A DNA stretch of 64,000 nucleotides from Bacteroides sp. (GTDB taxonomy: Bacteria > Bacteroidota > Bacteroidia > Bacteroidales > Muribaculaceae). Where the stretch lies: contig JAAVDE010000012.1 in the NCBI GenBank assembly GCA_014801955.1, positions 106,889-170,888 on the forward strand. Direction: 5' to 3'. Made by a program: the position numbers and the translations under genes. A model generated the notes under the pieces. The model did not search any database, had not been told where the DNA came from, and saw nothing but the letters and a program-made list of their open reading frames with translations. Below are positions 43,577 to 53,691 of this stretch, in pieces. Numbering within the stretch: position 1 is the first letter of the stretch; each line of letters starts with the position of its first letter.

Positions 43577-45220
43577 ATGAATAAATATCTTTCACTTTGC
43601 ATCGGCACGCTGTTTGGATTTCACTTCATGCTTGCCGCAGATCTACAGCCAGAACAGAACGCAAAAGGCAAATGGGGATTCGTTGACTCCACAGGTACAC
43701 CAGTCGTGGACTATAAATACGACGCTGTCGTTCCGTTTGATGGCAACTACGCTAAAATATGTAAAAACCAGAAATGGGGCTACGTCAACCGGTCAGGCAC
43801 CGAAGTGCTGAAACCCGAATATCAGGAGATCACCGACTTCGCCGACGGTATTGCCCGCGTAATGAAAGGCAATAAATATGGCTTCATCAACGAAAAGATG
43901 GAATTCATCATACCCTGCAAATTCACGGCTGTAGGAGCATTTAACGCCAACGACCTCATCTGGGTAGCCGACGGTAACCAATACGGCATCTATCGCAAAG
44001 ACGGTAAAGTTTTCATCGAACCCAAATTCAAAAAAATCGGCATCTTCGAACCATATGAGAGAGTTTTCAAAAAGAGCGACTTTGAAAAAAGTAGCTACGT
44101 CTATACTTCCCACTATCGTCTGAACGGCTCCCACCATCTGCTACGCAAAAGTTCCTTTGATTGCACCCCGTTCAGCAAGATTCCGGAAAATCCGGTTGGC
44201 TTTTTCTGTTCAAACGATATTCAAACCTATAATAACGCCGTCATAACACCGGAAGGCCAAACATTGATCCAACATAACAAGTACCATGCCCCGTTCTACC
44301 CAACCGAAGGTATTATGCTGATTTCAAAAGGCAATAATAAGTACAACTATATCGATCTTGTAACCAACCGCTGGCTGCTAAGCAAGGATGTTGCCGACGG
44401 ATGGGCATTCAACGGAGATGTTGCAATAATTAAACATAAAGTAGGGAAAACATATAAATACCAGTTCATTGACAAACAGGGCAAACCTATTTCCGATGCA
44501 ACATATGACGAAATTTTTCCTCGCGTTAACAACGTTTACATCACTCTCCGCAATAACAGATATGGCATGTGCGACGCCAACGGCAAAGAAATCATCGCTC
44601 CATCCTACAAAGCAATCATTTCCACTACCGGCAACTATTTCGCCGCACAACAAAACGAAGGCGACCTCTACGGGTTCCTTGACAACCGAGGACAATGGGC
44701 AATAAAGCCTACCTATTCAACCATAGCAGCAGAACCAAACGGCTACCACTGCGTCAAAAAAGACGGCAAATGGGGAGCCATTGACCGTAGCGGTGTTGAA
44801 ATCGTTGGATGCGACTGGGATAATATAATCACTCCGACTGAGGCCGAACAGAAAATCATTTGGGTAGCTACCGGTACAGGAGAAAATAAAAGATACAAAG
44901 CCTATTCAGTCAACGACCACAAAATTGCTTTTCAGGGTGAGTTCAAAGGAGTCTGGAACTTCGATACTCACTTTCCAGAAATTGCGCTGGTTCATAATGG
45001 TACTGGTAAATATGGATGTATCGATAGTAAAGGCGCCGTTATCATACCACTCGAACTTACCAATTCCGATTTGGTAAAAGACGGCTACAAAATGCTTATA
45101 CAACGTGATTTGAAAACATGGCGACCGATCGATACGCACCGTATTTTACTTGGCAGCTTAGCAAAAAACAATACCTATCGTCTCAGCCAGAAACTTGACA
45201 ACAATCAATGGGAATATTAA
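43577..45220 (+). CDS. Exported WG-repeat protein
   Basis: 547 residues with an N-terminal signal (to about LAADLQ). It is made of WG repeats, each ~30-45 residues: GKWGFVDSTGTPVVDYKYD, QKWGYVNRSGTEVLKPEYQ, NKYGFINEKMEFIIPCKF, NQYGIYRKDGKVFIEPKF, then further copies near NRYGMCDANGKEIIAPSYK, GKWGAIDRSGVEIVGCDWD and GKYGCIDSKGAVIIPLEL. Around ten copies can be counted, some degenerate in the middle. WG repeats form beta-rich binding surfaces in secreted bacterial proteins. Fifth gene of the operon, 22 bases after the fourth. Confidence 0.85.
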   Translation: MNKYLSLCIGTLFGFHFMLAADLQPEQNAKGKWGFVDSTGTPVVDYKYDAVVPFDGNYAKICKNQKWGYVNRSGTEVLKPEYQEITDFADGIARVMKGNKYGFINEKMEFIIPCKFTAVGAFNANDLIWVADGNQYGIYRKDGKVFIEPKFKKIGIFEPYERVFKKSDFEKSSYVYTSHYRLNGSHHLLRKSSFDCTPFSKIPENPVGFFCSNDIQTYNNAVITPEGQTLIQHNKYHAPFYPTEGIMLISKGNNKYNYIDLVTNRWLLSKDVADGWAFNGDVAIIKHKVGKTYKYQFIDKQGKPISDATYDEIFPRVNNVYITLRNNRYGMCDANGKEIIAPSYKAIISTTGNYFAAQQNEGDLYGFLDNRGQWAIKPTYSTIAAEPNGYHCVKKDGKWGAIDRSGVEIVGCDWDNIITPTEAEQKIIWVATGTGENKRYKAYSVNDHKIAFQGEFKGVWNFDTHFPEIALVHNGTGKYGCIDSKGAVIIPLELTNSDLVKDGYKMLIQRDLKTWRPIDTHRILLGSLAKNNTYRLSQKLDNNQWEY

Positions 45221-45222
45221 CT

Positions 45223-46443
45223 ATGAAAAAACTCAATATACTCTTAGCCGCACTTACTCTGGCATTTCCGACCATTGTGTCGGCAAAGACTTACGATGAT
45301 GTTCAGACCAAATATTATCGCAGTTCCATCTATAGCATTCTGATAAACCACACCGAGCAGAAATTCAGCGACGAAATCCGCTCGCAGTTTATTAACATCC
45401 CTGTTCCCGACCAGTATTATGACCACAATCTGAATGTCCGCGTCATAAACGTCAACAAGAAATCGAAAAACTACCAGGACTCTATTGCCGATTTCATAGA
45501 CAACAACATGATTGCGAGCCGAATGGTCGGCAAATGGTTCGACCGCAATATTCTCGACGGCCAATGCTCCATAGATTTGGTCAAGAACCGCAGTATCTAC
45601 AACGCATCAGAGGTTGACCGCGAACTGGCCCAACGTTCTGCCCGCGGCATGGCAATGCTCGCCGACATGGGCGACGAATTGATTGGGCGCACGTTTCTGC
45701 TGGTCAACGAAATCCGCTATATCGACAAATCAAAAGCCTCCGGCGCCGCAGGCACGGGTCTCAAGGTTCTCGGCGTCGTTGCCGGCATTGCGCTGGGCAA
45801 CAGCGACATCATCGATTTAGCTAATAACACCGGAGACATGATTTCCTCTATCAAAGGCTTTAAGGTCAAAATAATAACACATCTCTACCAGCTTAACTGG
45901 GATGACGAAACAGCCGGCATGTTCTATCAGGAGCATTACTCCGACACTCCAGATCAAGCTAAGCACCAGGCATTTGAAAACGACCGGAGGAAATATAAAC
46001 TCACCTATGTCGGCAAAGTGGAATCGGGCGGTTCAACGACCTCATTCATGGGCATCAACGAAGACCAACCGCTGATGATGGTACGCAAGGCCTGCCAGCG
46101 TGCTCTAGATGACAACGTCGCCGACCTTCAGAAAAAATATGACCAGTTCCGAGTAAAATCGCCTATCGTCGAAATTGAAAATAACCGCATATATTCGCCA
46201 ATAGGACTAAAAGAAGGCATCACCGCCAAGTCTCGCTATGAGGTTCTTGAAGCGCAGGAAAAGGATGGTCGTACTGTTTATAAACGCATAGCGGTAGTCC
46301 GCCCGGTCGATACCCGCATATGGGACAACCGCTTCATGGCAACCGAAGAAAAAGCCTATGGTGCGGACTTCGGCGCAACGGCTTTTATAAAGGTCAGCGG
46401 AGGAGAAATCCTTCCAGGCCATCTGCTCCGTCAACTCGACTAA
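45223..46443 (+). CDS. Exported protein, last gene of the six-gene operon
   Basis: 406 residues from the ATG at 45223, two bases after the preceding stop (signal peptide MKKLNILLAALTLAFPTIVSA). The start of the mature part (DDVQTKYYRSSIYSILINHT; IPVPDQYYDHNLNVRVINVN) looks conserved. A small Gly/Ala-rich helix (GAAGTGLKVLGVVAGIALG, residues ~175-195) could insert into or lie on a membrane. The C-terminal half has a strand-rich region with SPIGLKEGITAKSRYEVLEA, like a small beta-barrel adaptor. No family recognised. A terminator follows. Confidence 0.72.
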   Translation: MKKLNILLAALTLAFPTIVSAKTYDDVQTKYYRSSIYSILINHTEQKFSDEIRSQFINIPVPDQYYDHNLNVRVINVNKKSKNYQDSIADFIDNNMIASRMVGKWFDRNILDGQCSIDLVKNRSIYNASEVDRELAQRSARGMAMLADMGDELIGRTFLLVNEIRYIDKSKASGAAGTGLKVLGVVAGIALGNSDIIDLANNTGDMISSIKGFKVKIITHLYQLNWDDETAGMFYQEHYSDTPDQAKHQAFENDRRKYKLTYVGKVESGGSTTSFMGINEDQPLMMVRKACQRALDDNVADLQKKYDQFRVKSPIVEIENNRIYSPIGLKEGITAKSRYEVLEAQEKDGRTVYKRIAVVRPVDTRIWDNRFMATEEKAYGADFGATAFIKVSGGEILPGHLLRQLD

Positions 46444-46462
46444 TAAAAACCGCGTAGTGTAA

Positions 46463-46503
46463 ACCGGCGGAAAGAGCTGCACGCATCTGCTCTTTCTGCC
46501 GGT
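46463..46503. terminator. Bidirectional terminator between the six-gene operon and the phosphatase gene
   Basis: ACCGGC-GAAAGAGC pairs with GCTCTTTC-GCCGGT, 14 pairs with one mismatch and an 11-base loop; convergent genes end on both sides. Confidence 0.75.
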
Positions 46504-46509
46504 CTTATA

Positions 46510-47736
46510 TTATAACAGTTGGTCGAGGTAGGCGCGGAAGGCGGGCCAGGGGAGGATTTGGCCGTGGGCGGGATAGGCTACGGGACGCTCGTTGAGGTCG
46601 AGGCGAACGTAGTAGCGACCTGTGCGCGAGCGCATCAGAATGACCTGGAGGTTGGAGGCCATCGGAACGACATGGAAGCTCTGCCAATGAGCGGCGACGG
46701 AGTCGAAGTAGTGGGTCAGGTAGTAGCAGTCGGGCACGCGCATCAGCGACAGCAGCGGCATCAGGGTTTCAGCGTGGCCGAAGTGGAGGAGCAGCGTGTG
46801 GGTTTCCTCGCCGGCGATGAAGGCGTCGATGCGGTCAATCATGTCGCTGACAAGGGGGGCGGCAATGTCGGCGGGGAGGGACGACACTGTTGTTTGCGTG
46901 CGGCTGAGGTATTGGCGCAGGTTGTCGACGCGCCAGAGGGCATTGTATTGGTCGGGGCGGAGCAGCTCCATCGCTTCGTTGGCAAAGGGGGCGCCCATCG
47001 CCGCGAGGGAACTGACGGTGTAGTAGATGTCGTCGGCGAGCTTGCGGGCGTCAGAGGGGTCAAGGTCGGCATTGTTGATGAAGTGACCAACAACGGCTTC
47101 GCCCGGAGCGGTTTGCTTGGCGTAGGCCTTCAGAACGGGCTCATAGGGCTTCTCCTTGGCCCAGACAACGTAGGCTGAATCGACCTGAAACGGACGCAGC
47201 AGGGCGTTGAATTGCGGGCCGGAGGCGGTTTGAATGTCGCCGAGGCCGGATTGCATTCGGCGCACAACGCCGGTGAACGCATCCATCGAGGCCACGCAGC
47301 GGCCAACGTATGACGACTCGGCGCTTACCTGCTGACCGACTACCAGCTGCGGAAAGGCCAGGCAGAGGCGGCGGGCAATGCCCTGCTGCTCGGCAACGCC
47401 CAGGGAGTCGAGCTGGCCCCAGCGGTCGGCTGTCAGGTCAATGGCGCGGCGCGCATAGTCGAGCAGCGAGCGGCCGGCGGGCGTCAGGTCCGACGAACGG
47501 GCCTCGAGGGCGGCCTCGACGCGCAGAAAGCGGTCGGGCGACGTTGCGAAGCGTGCGCCGTGGCGTCCGACATGGTAGATCATGACCGGAGCCAGAGTGT
47601 CGGGCACCGCTTCAACGGAGTCCGGCGCCGGATAGGGCATTCTTGAGCCGCGACATTGGTCGAGGCTAAAAGACTGAGCGGCCGCAGATGCTGCGGCCGC
47701 CGTCAGGATTAATAGGTTAAAGAGAAATTTCTTCAT
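46510..47736 (-). CDS. Histidine-type acid phosphatase, MINPP/phytase-like
   Basis: 408 residues with a signal peptide ending near SAAAQS. The catalytic motif is [10 protein letters not shown] (near residue 56; RHGxR with the phospho-accepting His), and the proton donor motif is [10 protein letters not shown] (near residue 320). An HAE ending, rather than HD, is typical of multiple inositol polyphosphate phosphatases, so the substrate is probably phytate or lower inositol phosphates in the periplasm or on the surface. Its ATG overlaps the pepT stop (ATGA at 47733-47736), the last of a four-gene operon. Confidence 0.9.
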   Translation of the reverse strand: MKKFLFNLLILTAAAASAAAQSFSLDQCRGSRMPYPAPDSVEAVPDTLAPVMIYHVGRHGARFATSPDRFLRVEAALEARSSDLTPAGRSLLDYARRAIDLTADRWGQLDSLGVAEQQGIARRLCLAFPQLVVGQQVSAESSYVGRCVASMDAFTGVVRRMQSGLGDIQTASGPQFNALLRPFQVDSAYVVWAKEKPYEPVLKAYAKQTAPGEAVVGHFINNADLDPSDARKLADDIYYTVSSLAAMGAPFANEAMELLRPDQYNALWRVDNLRQYLSRTQTTVSSLPADIAAPLVSDMIDRIDAFIAGEETHTLLLHFGHAETLMPLLSLMRVPDCYYLTHYFDSVAAHWQSFHVVPMASNLQVILMRSRTGRYYVRLDLNERPVAYPAHGQILPWPAFRAYLDQLL

Positions 47737-48953
47737 CGTTGGGCCACGAGTTTTGCTATTTCAACAATAACCTCGGCGGCTTTGTTTAGCGACTCGATGG
47801 GAACAAACTCGTAACGGCCATGGAAATTCAGGCCGCCGGCAAAGATATTCGGGCAGGGAAGCCCCTTGAAGGAGAGCTGGGCGCCGTCGGTTCCGCCGCG
47901 GATGGGCACTACCTTAGGCGTCAGGCCGGCGTTTTTCATTGCCTGCTCGGCAATTTCCACGATATAGCTCACCGGCTCGACTTTTTCGCGCATGTTGAAG
48001 TACTGGTCTTTGATTTCCAGGTGGGCGCAGTCGGGGAACTCCTTGTTGATTTTGCGGGTGAGATGTTCGAATTCTTTTTTGCGACGTTCGAAGCGGTCGC
48101 GGTCGAAGTCGCGGATAATATAGGTCAGCTCGGTTTTTTCAACCGTGCCTTCCATGCCGACCAGGTGATAGAAGCCTTCGTAGCCCTCGGTGTGTTCGGG
48201 GGTTTCCCAGCGGGGCAGCATGATTGCGAACTGGGTTGCGACGCGCATTGAGTTCACCATCTTGTGTTTGGCATAGCCGGGGTGAACGTTGCGGCCGTTG
48301 AAGGTTATTTTGGCAACGGCGGCATTGAAGTTCTCATATTCGAGTTCGCCGATTTCGCCGCCGTCCATGGTGTAGGCCCAGTCGCAGCCAAAGCGTTCGA
48401 CATCGAACTTGTGGGCGCCGCGGCCGATTTCCTCGTCGGGGTTGAAGCCGATGCGGATTTTGCCATGCTCGATTTCGGGGTGGGCCATCAGGTATTCGAC
48501 CGCGCCCATGATTTCGGCAATGCCGGCCTTGTCGTCCGCACCCAGCAGGGTCGTTCCGTCGGTGGTTACCAGGTCCTGGCCAACGTAGTGGAGCAGCTCG
48601 GGGAACTCCGACGGACGCAGATAAACTCCGGCCTCGGCGTTGAGGCAGATGTCGCCGCCGTCGTAGGCCTTGACTATCTGGGGCTTAACGTGGCGACCGC
48701 TCATGTCGGGCGACGTGTCGAGGTGGGCGATGAAGCCGACCGTGGGCAGCGGGCGGGAGCTGTTGGCGGGCAGAGTTGCGAAGAGATAGCCGTTTTCGTC
48801 AAGCGAAACCTCGGTCAGGCCCATTTCTTCTACTTTTTCTTTCAGATACTCCGCAAATTTATATTGCCCGGGAGTTGACGGGGTCATGTTGGTGAGTTCG
48901 TCGCTCTGGGTGTCGAACTTCACATAGTCGAGAAAACGATTAAGAACGTTCAT
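47733..48953 (-). CDS. pepT: Peptidase T (tripeptide aminopeptidase)
   Basis: 406 residues of the M20 family. Zinc-site motifs: [14 protein letters not shown] (His77, Asp79), [13 protein letters not shown] (bridging Asp) and [15 protein letters not shown] (catalytic and binding Glu). No signal peptide, so cytoplasmic. It removes the N-terminal residue from tripeptides. It overlaps the histidine kinase gene by 14 bases upstream and the phosphatase gene by four downstream. Confidence 0.96.
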   Translation of the reverse strand: MNVLNRFLDYVKFDTQSDELTNMTPSTPGQYKFAEYLKEKVEEMGLTEVSLDENGYLFATLPANSSRPLPTVGFIAHLDTSPDMSGRHVKPQIVKAYDGGDICLNAEAGVYLRPSEFPELLHYVGQDLVTTDGTTLLGADDKAGIAEIMGAVEYLMAHPEIEHGKIRIGFNPDEEIGRGAHKFDVERFGCDWAYTMDGGEIGELEYENFNAAVAKITFNGRNVHPGYAKHKMVNSMRVATQFAIMLPRWETPEHTEGYEGFYHLVGMEGTVEKTELTYIIRDFDRDRFERRKKEFEHLTRKINKEFPDCAHLEIKDQYFNMREKVEPVSYIVEIAEQAMKNAGLTPKVVPIRGGTDGAQLSFKGLPCPNIFAGGLNFHGRYEFVPIESLNKAAEVIVEIAKLVAQR

Positions 48954-50424
48954 TTTGTGCTTTTTTTAAGGTCATTATAAATTCAAGGCCGTGGGGCTGG
49001 ATGTTACGCACGGTAACCGAACCGCCCATGGCGTCAAAGGTGCTTTTAACGATAGGCAGACCCAGGCCGGTGCCGCCGCTCTTGCGCGCGCGCCCTTCGT
49101 CAACGCGATAGAAGCGCTCGAACAGGTGGCCGATATGCTCTTCGCCAACGCCATTGCCGTCGTCGGCGAAACTGAAGGTATAGGTATCGTCGGTGCTGCT
49201 GAGCAGGCGCAGGTTAATGAGCGTGCCCTTTGAATATTTGGCCGAGTTGCGAATCAGGTTCATCAGCGCGTTGTTCAGCAGGGTGTAGTTGCCGCGCACC
49301 CAGGTGTCGAACGGAATATCCCACTCAAACACCATTTCGCCGAGCATTCCGCTGACTTCGAGGTCGTTTGCAATGTTATAAACGAGGTCGTGGAAGTCGA
49401 ACTCGGTGATTTCAACCTGGGCCGAGCCCTCTTCCAGGCGCGTTATCGAGCTAACGTCCTTGAGCAGCTGCGTCAGGCGGTCAACGTGTTCGCGCGCCTT
49501 GTTAATAAAGTTCTGGCGAAGCGATTCGGGCATGTCGGGGTCGGAGCAGATAGTGTCGAGATAGCCCTTTATGATGCCGACCGGGGTTTTGATTTCGTGG
49601 TTCAGATTATTGGCCGTCTGGCGTTTGACGCGGGCTTTTTCCTCGTTGGCGCGCAGAGCGACCTGATGTTCGTGTTCCATGCGCTGCGTTGCGCGGTCTT
49701 TTTCAATGTAGAGGCGGATAACCTCGCGCGTAACGTCGCCGATTTCGTCGTGGGAGAACTTGACATTGTCAACGTTGATAATCTTGCCGTCGGCGGCCCG
49801 CTGGGCGAACAGATGGAGCGTTTGAACCGAATTGGCAACTCGCCGGGCAATCGCCAGAATCATAATCGTTGCAGCAATGGCCATCGCAACCACGAGAATC
49901 CAAATCATCGGGTTATACGACAGGGCGCGGACAACCGTTGGCGTGAACGGCACGGCGGTTATCGAGAGAATGATGCCGTCGTTCGACGTCATTACGTTAA
50001 ACATCGACTCGACCGACCGCTTCAGGTCGGGACGGACGCCGATACCCTCGCCTTCCTCCTCGGCCATCAGCAGCTCGGGAATCACGCGGTGGCCGGAATC
50101 CTCGAGCAGAATCAGCGAACCGATGCGCGCAACCGGCGTACTCCGATCGTTATAGACCGAAATGCGCAGTTGGTCGAGCATGGTGTTGCTTGTATAGGTT
50201 TCAATGAAGTCCAGCGTTCTCTGAAGATCATCGCCATGCTCGTAGGCGTCGATGATGGTTGCATTAACGTTTTTCAGCTGCTGCTCCATCATTGTGCGGC
50301 GCAGGTCGAGCTCGTTTGATATGTTGTACCAAACAATCAGTCCGATGATTGACCAAAGCAGAACAACCAGCGGAATCGACAGGCGCCAGAATAGCTTATA
50401 CGACTTCCTTAAAACCATAGCCAA
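48940..50424 (-). CDS. Sensor histidine kinase with periplasmic domain and HAMP
   Basis: 494 residues: membrane helix ~14-34, periplasmic sensor ~35-170, second helix ~172-195 ([20 protein letters not shown]), HAMP-like region, then the kinase core. The H box is [16 protein letters not shown] (phosphorylated His near residue 276), N box [13 protein letters not shown] boxes [12 protein letters not shown] and [12 protein letters not shown]. It senses an unknown envelope signal for the regulator encoded directly upstream. The gene start overlaps the regulator by 29 bases (an ATG two codons later is possible). Confidence 0.93.
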   Translation of the reverse strand: MAMVLRKSYKLFWRLSIPLVVLLWSIIGLIVWYNISNELDLRRTMMEQQLKNVNATIIDAYEHGDDLQRTLDFIETYTSNTMLDQLRISVYNDRSTPVARIGSLILLEDSGHRVIPELLMAEEEGEGIGVRPDLKRSVESMFNVMTSNDGIILSITAVPFTPTVVRALSYNPMIWILVVAMAIAATIMILAIARRVANSVQTLHLFAQRAADGKIINVDNVKFSHDEIGDVTREVIRLYIEKDRATQRMEHEHQVALRANEEKARVKRQTANNLNHEIKTPVGIIKGYLDTICSDPDMPESLRQNFINKAREHVDRLTQLLKDVSSITRLEEGSAQVEITEFDFHDLVYNIANDLEVSGMLGEMVFEWDIPFDTWVRGNYTLLNNALMNLIRNSAKYSKGTLINLRLLSSTDDTYTFSFADDGNGVGEEHIGHLFERFYRVDEGRARKSGGTGLGLPIVKSTFDAMGGSVTVRNIQPHGLEFIMTLKKAQNERS

Positions 50425-51106
50425 ACCCTACGCGCGTTTCAATATGCTTGCCATAGGCGCCCAACTTTTTGCGCAGGCGGGTAAGGCTGGTATCAACAGT
50501 GCGGTTGCTGACAACAACGTTGTTGCTCCAAACGGTGCGGATAATCTCTTCGCGCGAGTAGATTCGGTTGCGGTGCTCGAGGAAGAACATGAGCAAATCA
50601 AACTCGGTTTTCGAAAGCTGCTGGGGCTCACCGTCGATATAACAGATTTTTTCGTTTCGATTCAGGCGCAGACCCTTGAAAACGAGGTCTTCCTCATAGG
50701 AGGCCTTCGAGCGGTTTGCGGCGATATGGGCGGCAACGTTCGAACGGCGCAGAACCGAGCGCACGCGCGCCAGCACTTCGGGAATCGAGAAGGGCTTGGT
50801 AATGTAATCGTCGGCGCCGATATTGAGGCCCATAACCGTGTCGTCTTCGTCCGACAGGGCCGTGCAGAAAATTATCGGTTTATTTTCGAGGTTCTCGTTA
50901 TTTTTCAGCCTGTGAGCAAAATCAAAGCCGCTCATCTTGTCCATCATAATGTCTACGATAAACAGCGAATACGAAGGAAGGTCCATTTCCAGGGCCTCCT
51001 CCGCGGAATAAGCGGTGTCAACTTCGTAGCCTTCTTTAACGAGATTATAGCGAAGAATTTCGCAGATTGATTCCTCGTCGTCAATCACTAATATTTTCAC
51101 TCTCAT
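50396..51106 (-). CDS. OmpR/PhoB-type response regulator
   Basis: 236 residues from the ATG at 51106 (MRVKILVIDDEESICEILRY). Receiver acidic residues D9-D10, phospho-acceptor D52 in FIVDIMMDKMSGFD, Lys in DDYITKPFS. The C-terminal winged helix is complete (QQLSKTEFDLLMFFLEHRN; NRTVDTSLTRLRKKLGAYG). It is the partner of the overlapping histidine kinase, and since pepT and the phosphatase follow in the same unit, peptide and phosphate scavenging may be under its control (inference). Confidence 0.93.
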   Translation of the reverse strand: MRVKILVIDDEESICEILRYNLVKEGYEVDTAYSAEEALEMDLPSYSLFIVDIMMDKMSGFDFAHRLKNNENLENKPIIFCTALSDEDDTVMGLNIGADDYITKPFSIPEVLARVRSVLRRSNVAAHIAANRSKASYEEDLVFKGLRLNRNEKICYIDGEPQQLSKTEFDLLMFFLEHRNRIYSREEIIRTVWSNNVVVSNRTVDTSLTRLRKKLGAYGKHIETRVGFGYGFKEVV

Positions 51107-51135
51107 AAAAGTATGGTATTCCAAGAATTTGTGCG

Positions 51136-51143
51136 CAAAGGTA
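51136..51143 (-). promoter_or_regulatory. -7 promoter box of the regulator-kinase-pepT-phosphatase operon
   Basis: TACCTTTG on the minus strand followed by CGC; 29 bases before the ATG at 51106. The rest of the 231-base gap (51107-51338) holds a second, opposite promoter and no gene. Confidence 0.6.
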
Positions 51144-51290
51144 GGAAAACTATTTTACAATTCGGTTTCATCCGACTTAAAAAATGTTAATAATCGCTTC
51201 CCATGCCCCTATCAGCCCGCAAACAAGGCCCCGCGGAGGCGCAAGAAGGCGATTTTTTGCGCAGTTTTTGCGAATGTGAGCGTTTTTTAT

Positions 51291-51298
51291 TACATTTG
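51291..51298 (+). promoter_or_regulatory. -7 promoter box of the CoA transferase gene
   Basis: TACATTTG followed by C; 40 bases before the ATG at 51339. Confidence 0.6.
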
Positions 51299-51338
51299 CA
51301 GTCAACTAACAAATCAAACCATATCCATTTCATAAAGC

Positions 51339-52820
51339 ATGGCACTCCCTATCATCACTGCCGAAGAGGCCGCCAGCCATATTAAAAATGGCGCAACAAT
51401 CGGCCTGAGCGGATTCACCGCATCGGGCGCGCCGAAAGACACTTTCGACGCCGTGGCCGCTATTGCAACCGCAGAACACGAAGCCGGCCGACCCTATAAA
51501 GTCTCAATCTTTACCGGCGCTTCGACCAACAAGCACGTCGACGGCGCCCTGTCGCTGGCAAACGCCATTGACCGCCGAGCCCCCTATCAGAACACACCCG
51601 ACCTGCGCAAACGCATCAACTCCCACGACGCACACTACTTTGACCTCCACCTGAGCGAAATGGCCCAGAAGCTCCGCTACGGCTTCTACGGACCGATGGA
51701 TTTCGCCGTTATCGAAGCCGTTGACGTTCGCGACGACGGTCGCCTGGTGCTCGGCACCGGTGCCGGCATTTCGCCGACCATCGCCGCCATGGCCGACAAA
51801 ATCATTATTGAGCTCAACTCCGGCATTTCGCGCAAGCTCGAAGGCCTCCACGACCTCTATCTGCCCGCCGACCCGCCCTATCGCCGCGAAATTCCCATCT
51901 ATAACGTCAACGACCGCATCGGCTCGCCCTATCTCTACGTTGACCCCAAGAAGGTTATCGGCGTTGTGCCGACCAACGTGACCGACGGCGTCAAGCCCTT
52001 CACCGCGCTCGACGAAACGTCGGAAAAAATCGGCGCCAACGTTTGTGAATTTCTCGTTTCCGAGCTGCGTGCCGGCCGTCTGCCCAAAGGCTTCCTGCCC
52101 CTGCAGAGCGGCGTAGGCAACGTTGCCAACGCGGTTCTCTACGGCCTGGCCGACGCAACCGAGATTCCGCCCTTCACCATGTACACCGAAGTTGCACAAG
52201 ACGCCGTTCTCGACCTGATGGAGCGCGACCGCTGCAAATTCGTGAGCACCTGCTCGCTGACCATGAGCGACGAAGCCCAGGCCCGCCTCTTTGCCCACGA
52301 CGCCGACTTCTGCCGCCGCATCTGCATCCGCCCGTCCGAACTCTCGAACAACCCCGAAATCATTCGCCGACTCGGCGTGATTGCGATGAACACCGCCCTG
52401 GAAGCCGACATTTTCGGCGCCATCAACTCAACCCACGTTCTCGGAACCAAGATGATGAACGGCATCGGCGGCTCAGGCGACTTTACGCGCAACAGCTACC
52501 TCTCCATCTTCTCCTGCCCCTCGGTCAGCAAAGGCGGCCTGATTTCAAACATAGTGCCGATGGTTGCCCACCAGGACCATTCGGAACACTCGGTCGACGT
52601 GCTCATCACCGACCAGGGCGTTGCCGACCTGCGCGGCAAAGACCCCGTTCAGCGCGCCGAAATCATCATTGAAAACTGCGCTCATCCCGACTACAAACCC
52701 CTGCTCCGCGCCTATCTCGCCAAAGGCAAAGGAGGCCAGACGCCCCACATTCTCCCCGACGCCTTCGCCTTCCACAACGCCTTCAACGAAACCGGCGACA
52801 TGCGCAACGCCAAACTCTAA
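51339..52820 (+). CDS. Acetyl-CoA hydrolase/transferase family, probable succinate-acetate CoA transferase
   Basis: 493 residues of the class I CoA-transferase type. The N-terminus (ITAEEAASHIKNGATIGLSGF) and GTGAGISPTIAAMADKIIIE are typical, the probable catalytic Glu is in PPFTMYTEVAQD (near residue 283), and GGSGDFTRNSYLSIFSCPS and VLITDQGVADLRGKDP are conserved towards the end. It moves CoA between succinyl-CoA or propionyl-CoA and acetate, fitting the succinate/propionate fermentation of Bacteroidales. Cytoplasmic; single-gene unit with its own promoter; convergent with cysE. Confidence 0.9.
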   Translation: MALPIITAEEAASHIKNGATIGLSGFTASGAPKDTFDAVAAIATAEHEAGRPYKVSIFTGASTNKHVDGALSLANAIDRRAPYQNTPDLRKRINSHDAHYFDLHLSEMAQKLRYGFYGPMDFAVIEAVDVRDDGRLVLGTGAGISPTIAAMADKIIIELNSGISRKLEGLHDLYLPADPPYRREIPIYNVNDRIGSPYLYVDPKKVIGVVPTNVTDGVKPFTALDETSEKIGANVCEFLVSELRAGRLPKGFLPLQSGVGNVANAVLYGLADATEIPPFTMYTEVAQDAVLDLMERDRCKFVSTCSLTMSDEAQARLFAHDADFCRRICIRPSELSNNPEIIRRLGVIAMNTALEADIFGAINSTHVLGTKMMNGIGGSGDFTRNSYLSIFSCPSVSKGGLISNIVPMVAHQDHSEHSVDVLITDQGVADLRGKDPVQRAEIIIENCAHPDYKPLLRAYLAKGKGGQTPHILPDAFAFHNAFNETGDMRNAKL

Positions 52821-52833
52821 CTCCCCCACCCCC

Positions 52834-53646
52834 TCAGGTGCGCTGAACGACTTTGGCGCCGGGAGGAACATTGGCGGTAACCCAGACGTTGCCGCCAATG
52901 ATTGCATTGCGGCCAACCGTTATGCGCCCCAGAACAGAGGCGTTGGAGTAGATGGTAACACCGTCTTCGATTATCGGATGGCGCGGCAGGGCCCGCGGAT
53001 GGCCTTCGTCGTCGAACTCAAAGCTCTTGGAACCGAGAGTCACGCCCTGATAGAGCGTAACATGGTTGCCGATAATGCACGTTTGACCGATAACGACGCC
53101 GGTGCCGTGGTCAATCGCAAAGTACTCGCCGATGGTCGCCCCGGGGTGAATGTCAATCCCGGTGGCGCTATGGGCCAGCTCGGTTATTATTCGCGGAATG
53201 ACCGGCACTCCCATCAGCAACAGCGCATGGGCGGCGCGATAATGAACCATCGCGTTCACGACCGGATAGGAGAAGATAACTTCGCCGCGGTTGTCGACCG
53301 CCGGATCATTGGCAAACACCGCGTCGACATCTGTCAGCAAAATTCGCCGCAGCTCCGGCAGCTCCGCAATGAATTGCAGGGCAACCTCGGGCGCCTCCAG
53401 GTCGTCGCAAACGCGCGCAATCTGCTCGGTCAGTATGGCATAGAGCTTGTCAACGTTGGTGCCGATGGAGTAGCGGCGCATAGTGTCGTCAACCACCGAA
53501 TCGTCGAAATACTCCGGGAAAATCAAAGCTTTAATAAGCGCCACACCCTCGGCCAAACGGGCAACCGACGGGTGGCGGTGGCGGCGGCCAACTCCCGACG
53601 AGAGCTGCTCAACCGCTTTGTGGAGAATGTCGTCTTTTGCGTTCAT
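52834..53646 (-). CDS. cysE: Serine O-acetyltransferase
   Basis: 270 residues from the ATG at 53646; a longer in-frame reading would start inside the neighbouring gene. An N-terminal helical domain is followed by left-handed hexapeptide repeats with the CysE signature DIHPGATIGEYFAIDHGTGV, then HVTLYQGVTLGSKSFEF and IIGGNVWVTANVPPGA. It makes O-acetylserine for cysteine synthesis. The -7 box ends five bases before the ATG (leaderless arrangement). Confidence 0.93.
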   Translation of the reverse strand: MNAKDDILHKAVEQLSSGVGRRHRHPSVARLAEGVALIKALIFPEYFDDSVVDDTMRRYSIGTNVDKLYAILTEQIARVCDDLEAPEVALQFIAELPELRRILLTDVDAVFANDPAVDNRGEVIFSYPVVNAMVHYRAAHALLLMGVPVIPRIITELAHSATGIDIHPGATIGEYFAIDHGTGVVIGQTCIIGNHVTLYQGVTLGSKSFEFDDEGHPRALPRHPIIEDGVTIYSNASVLGRITVGRNAIIGGNVWVTANVPPGAKVVQRT

Positions 53647-53651
53647 CGGCG

Positions 53652-53659
53652 CAAAGTTA
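53652..53659 (-). promoter_or_regulatory. -7 promoter box of cysE (leaderless arrangement)
   Basis: TAACTTTG on the minus strand, TTG at 53684-53682 at the -33 position, and only CGCCG before the ATG. Confidence 0.65.
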
Positions 53660-53691
53660 CAAATTATTTTGCTTGGTTGCGCAATTTTCTG

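Noticed and set aside
50396..51106. Identification as RprY
   Set aside because: The sequence does not resemble what I recall of Bacteroides RprY beyond the shared OmpR-type fold.
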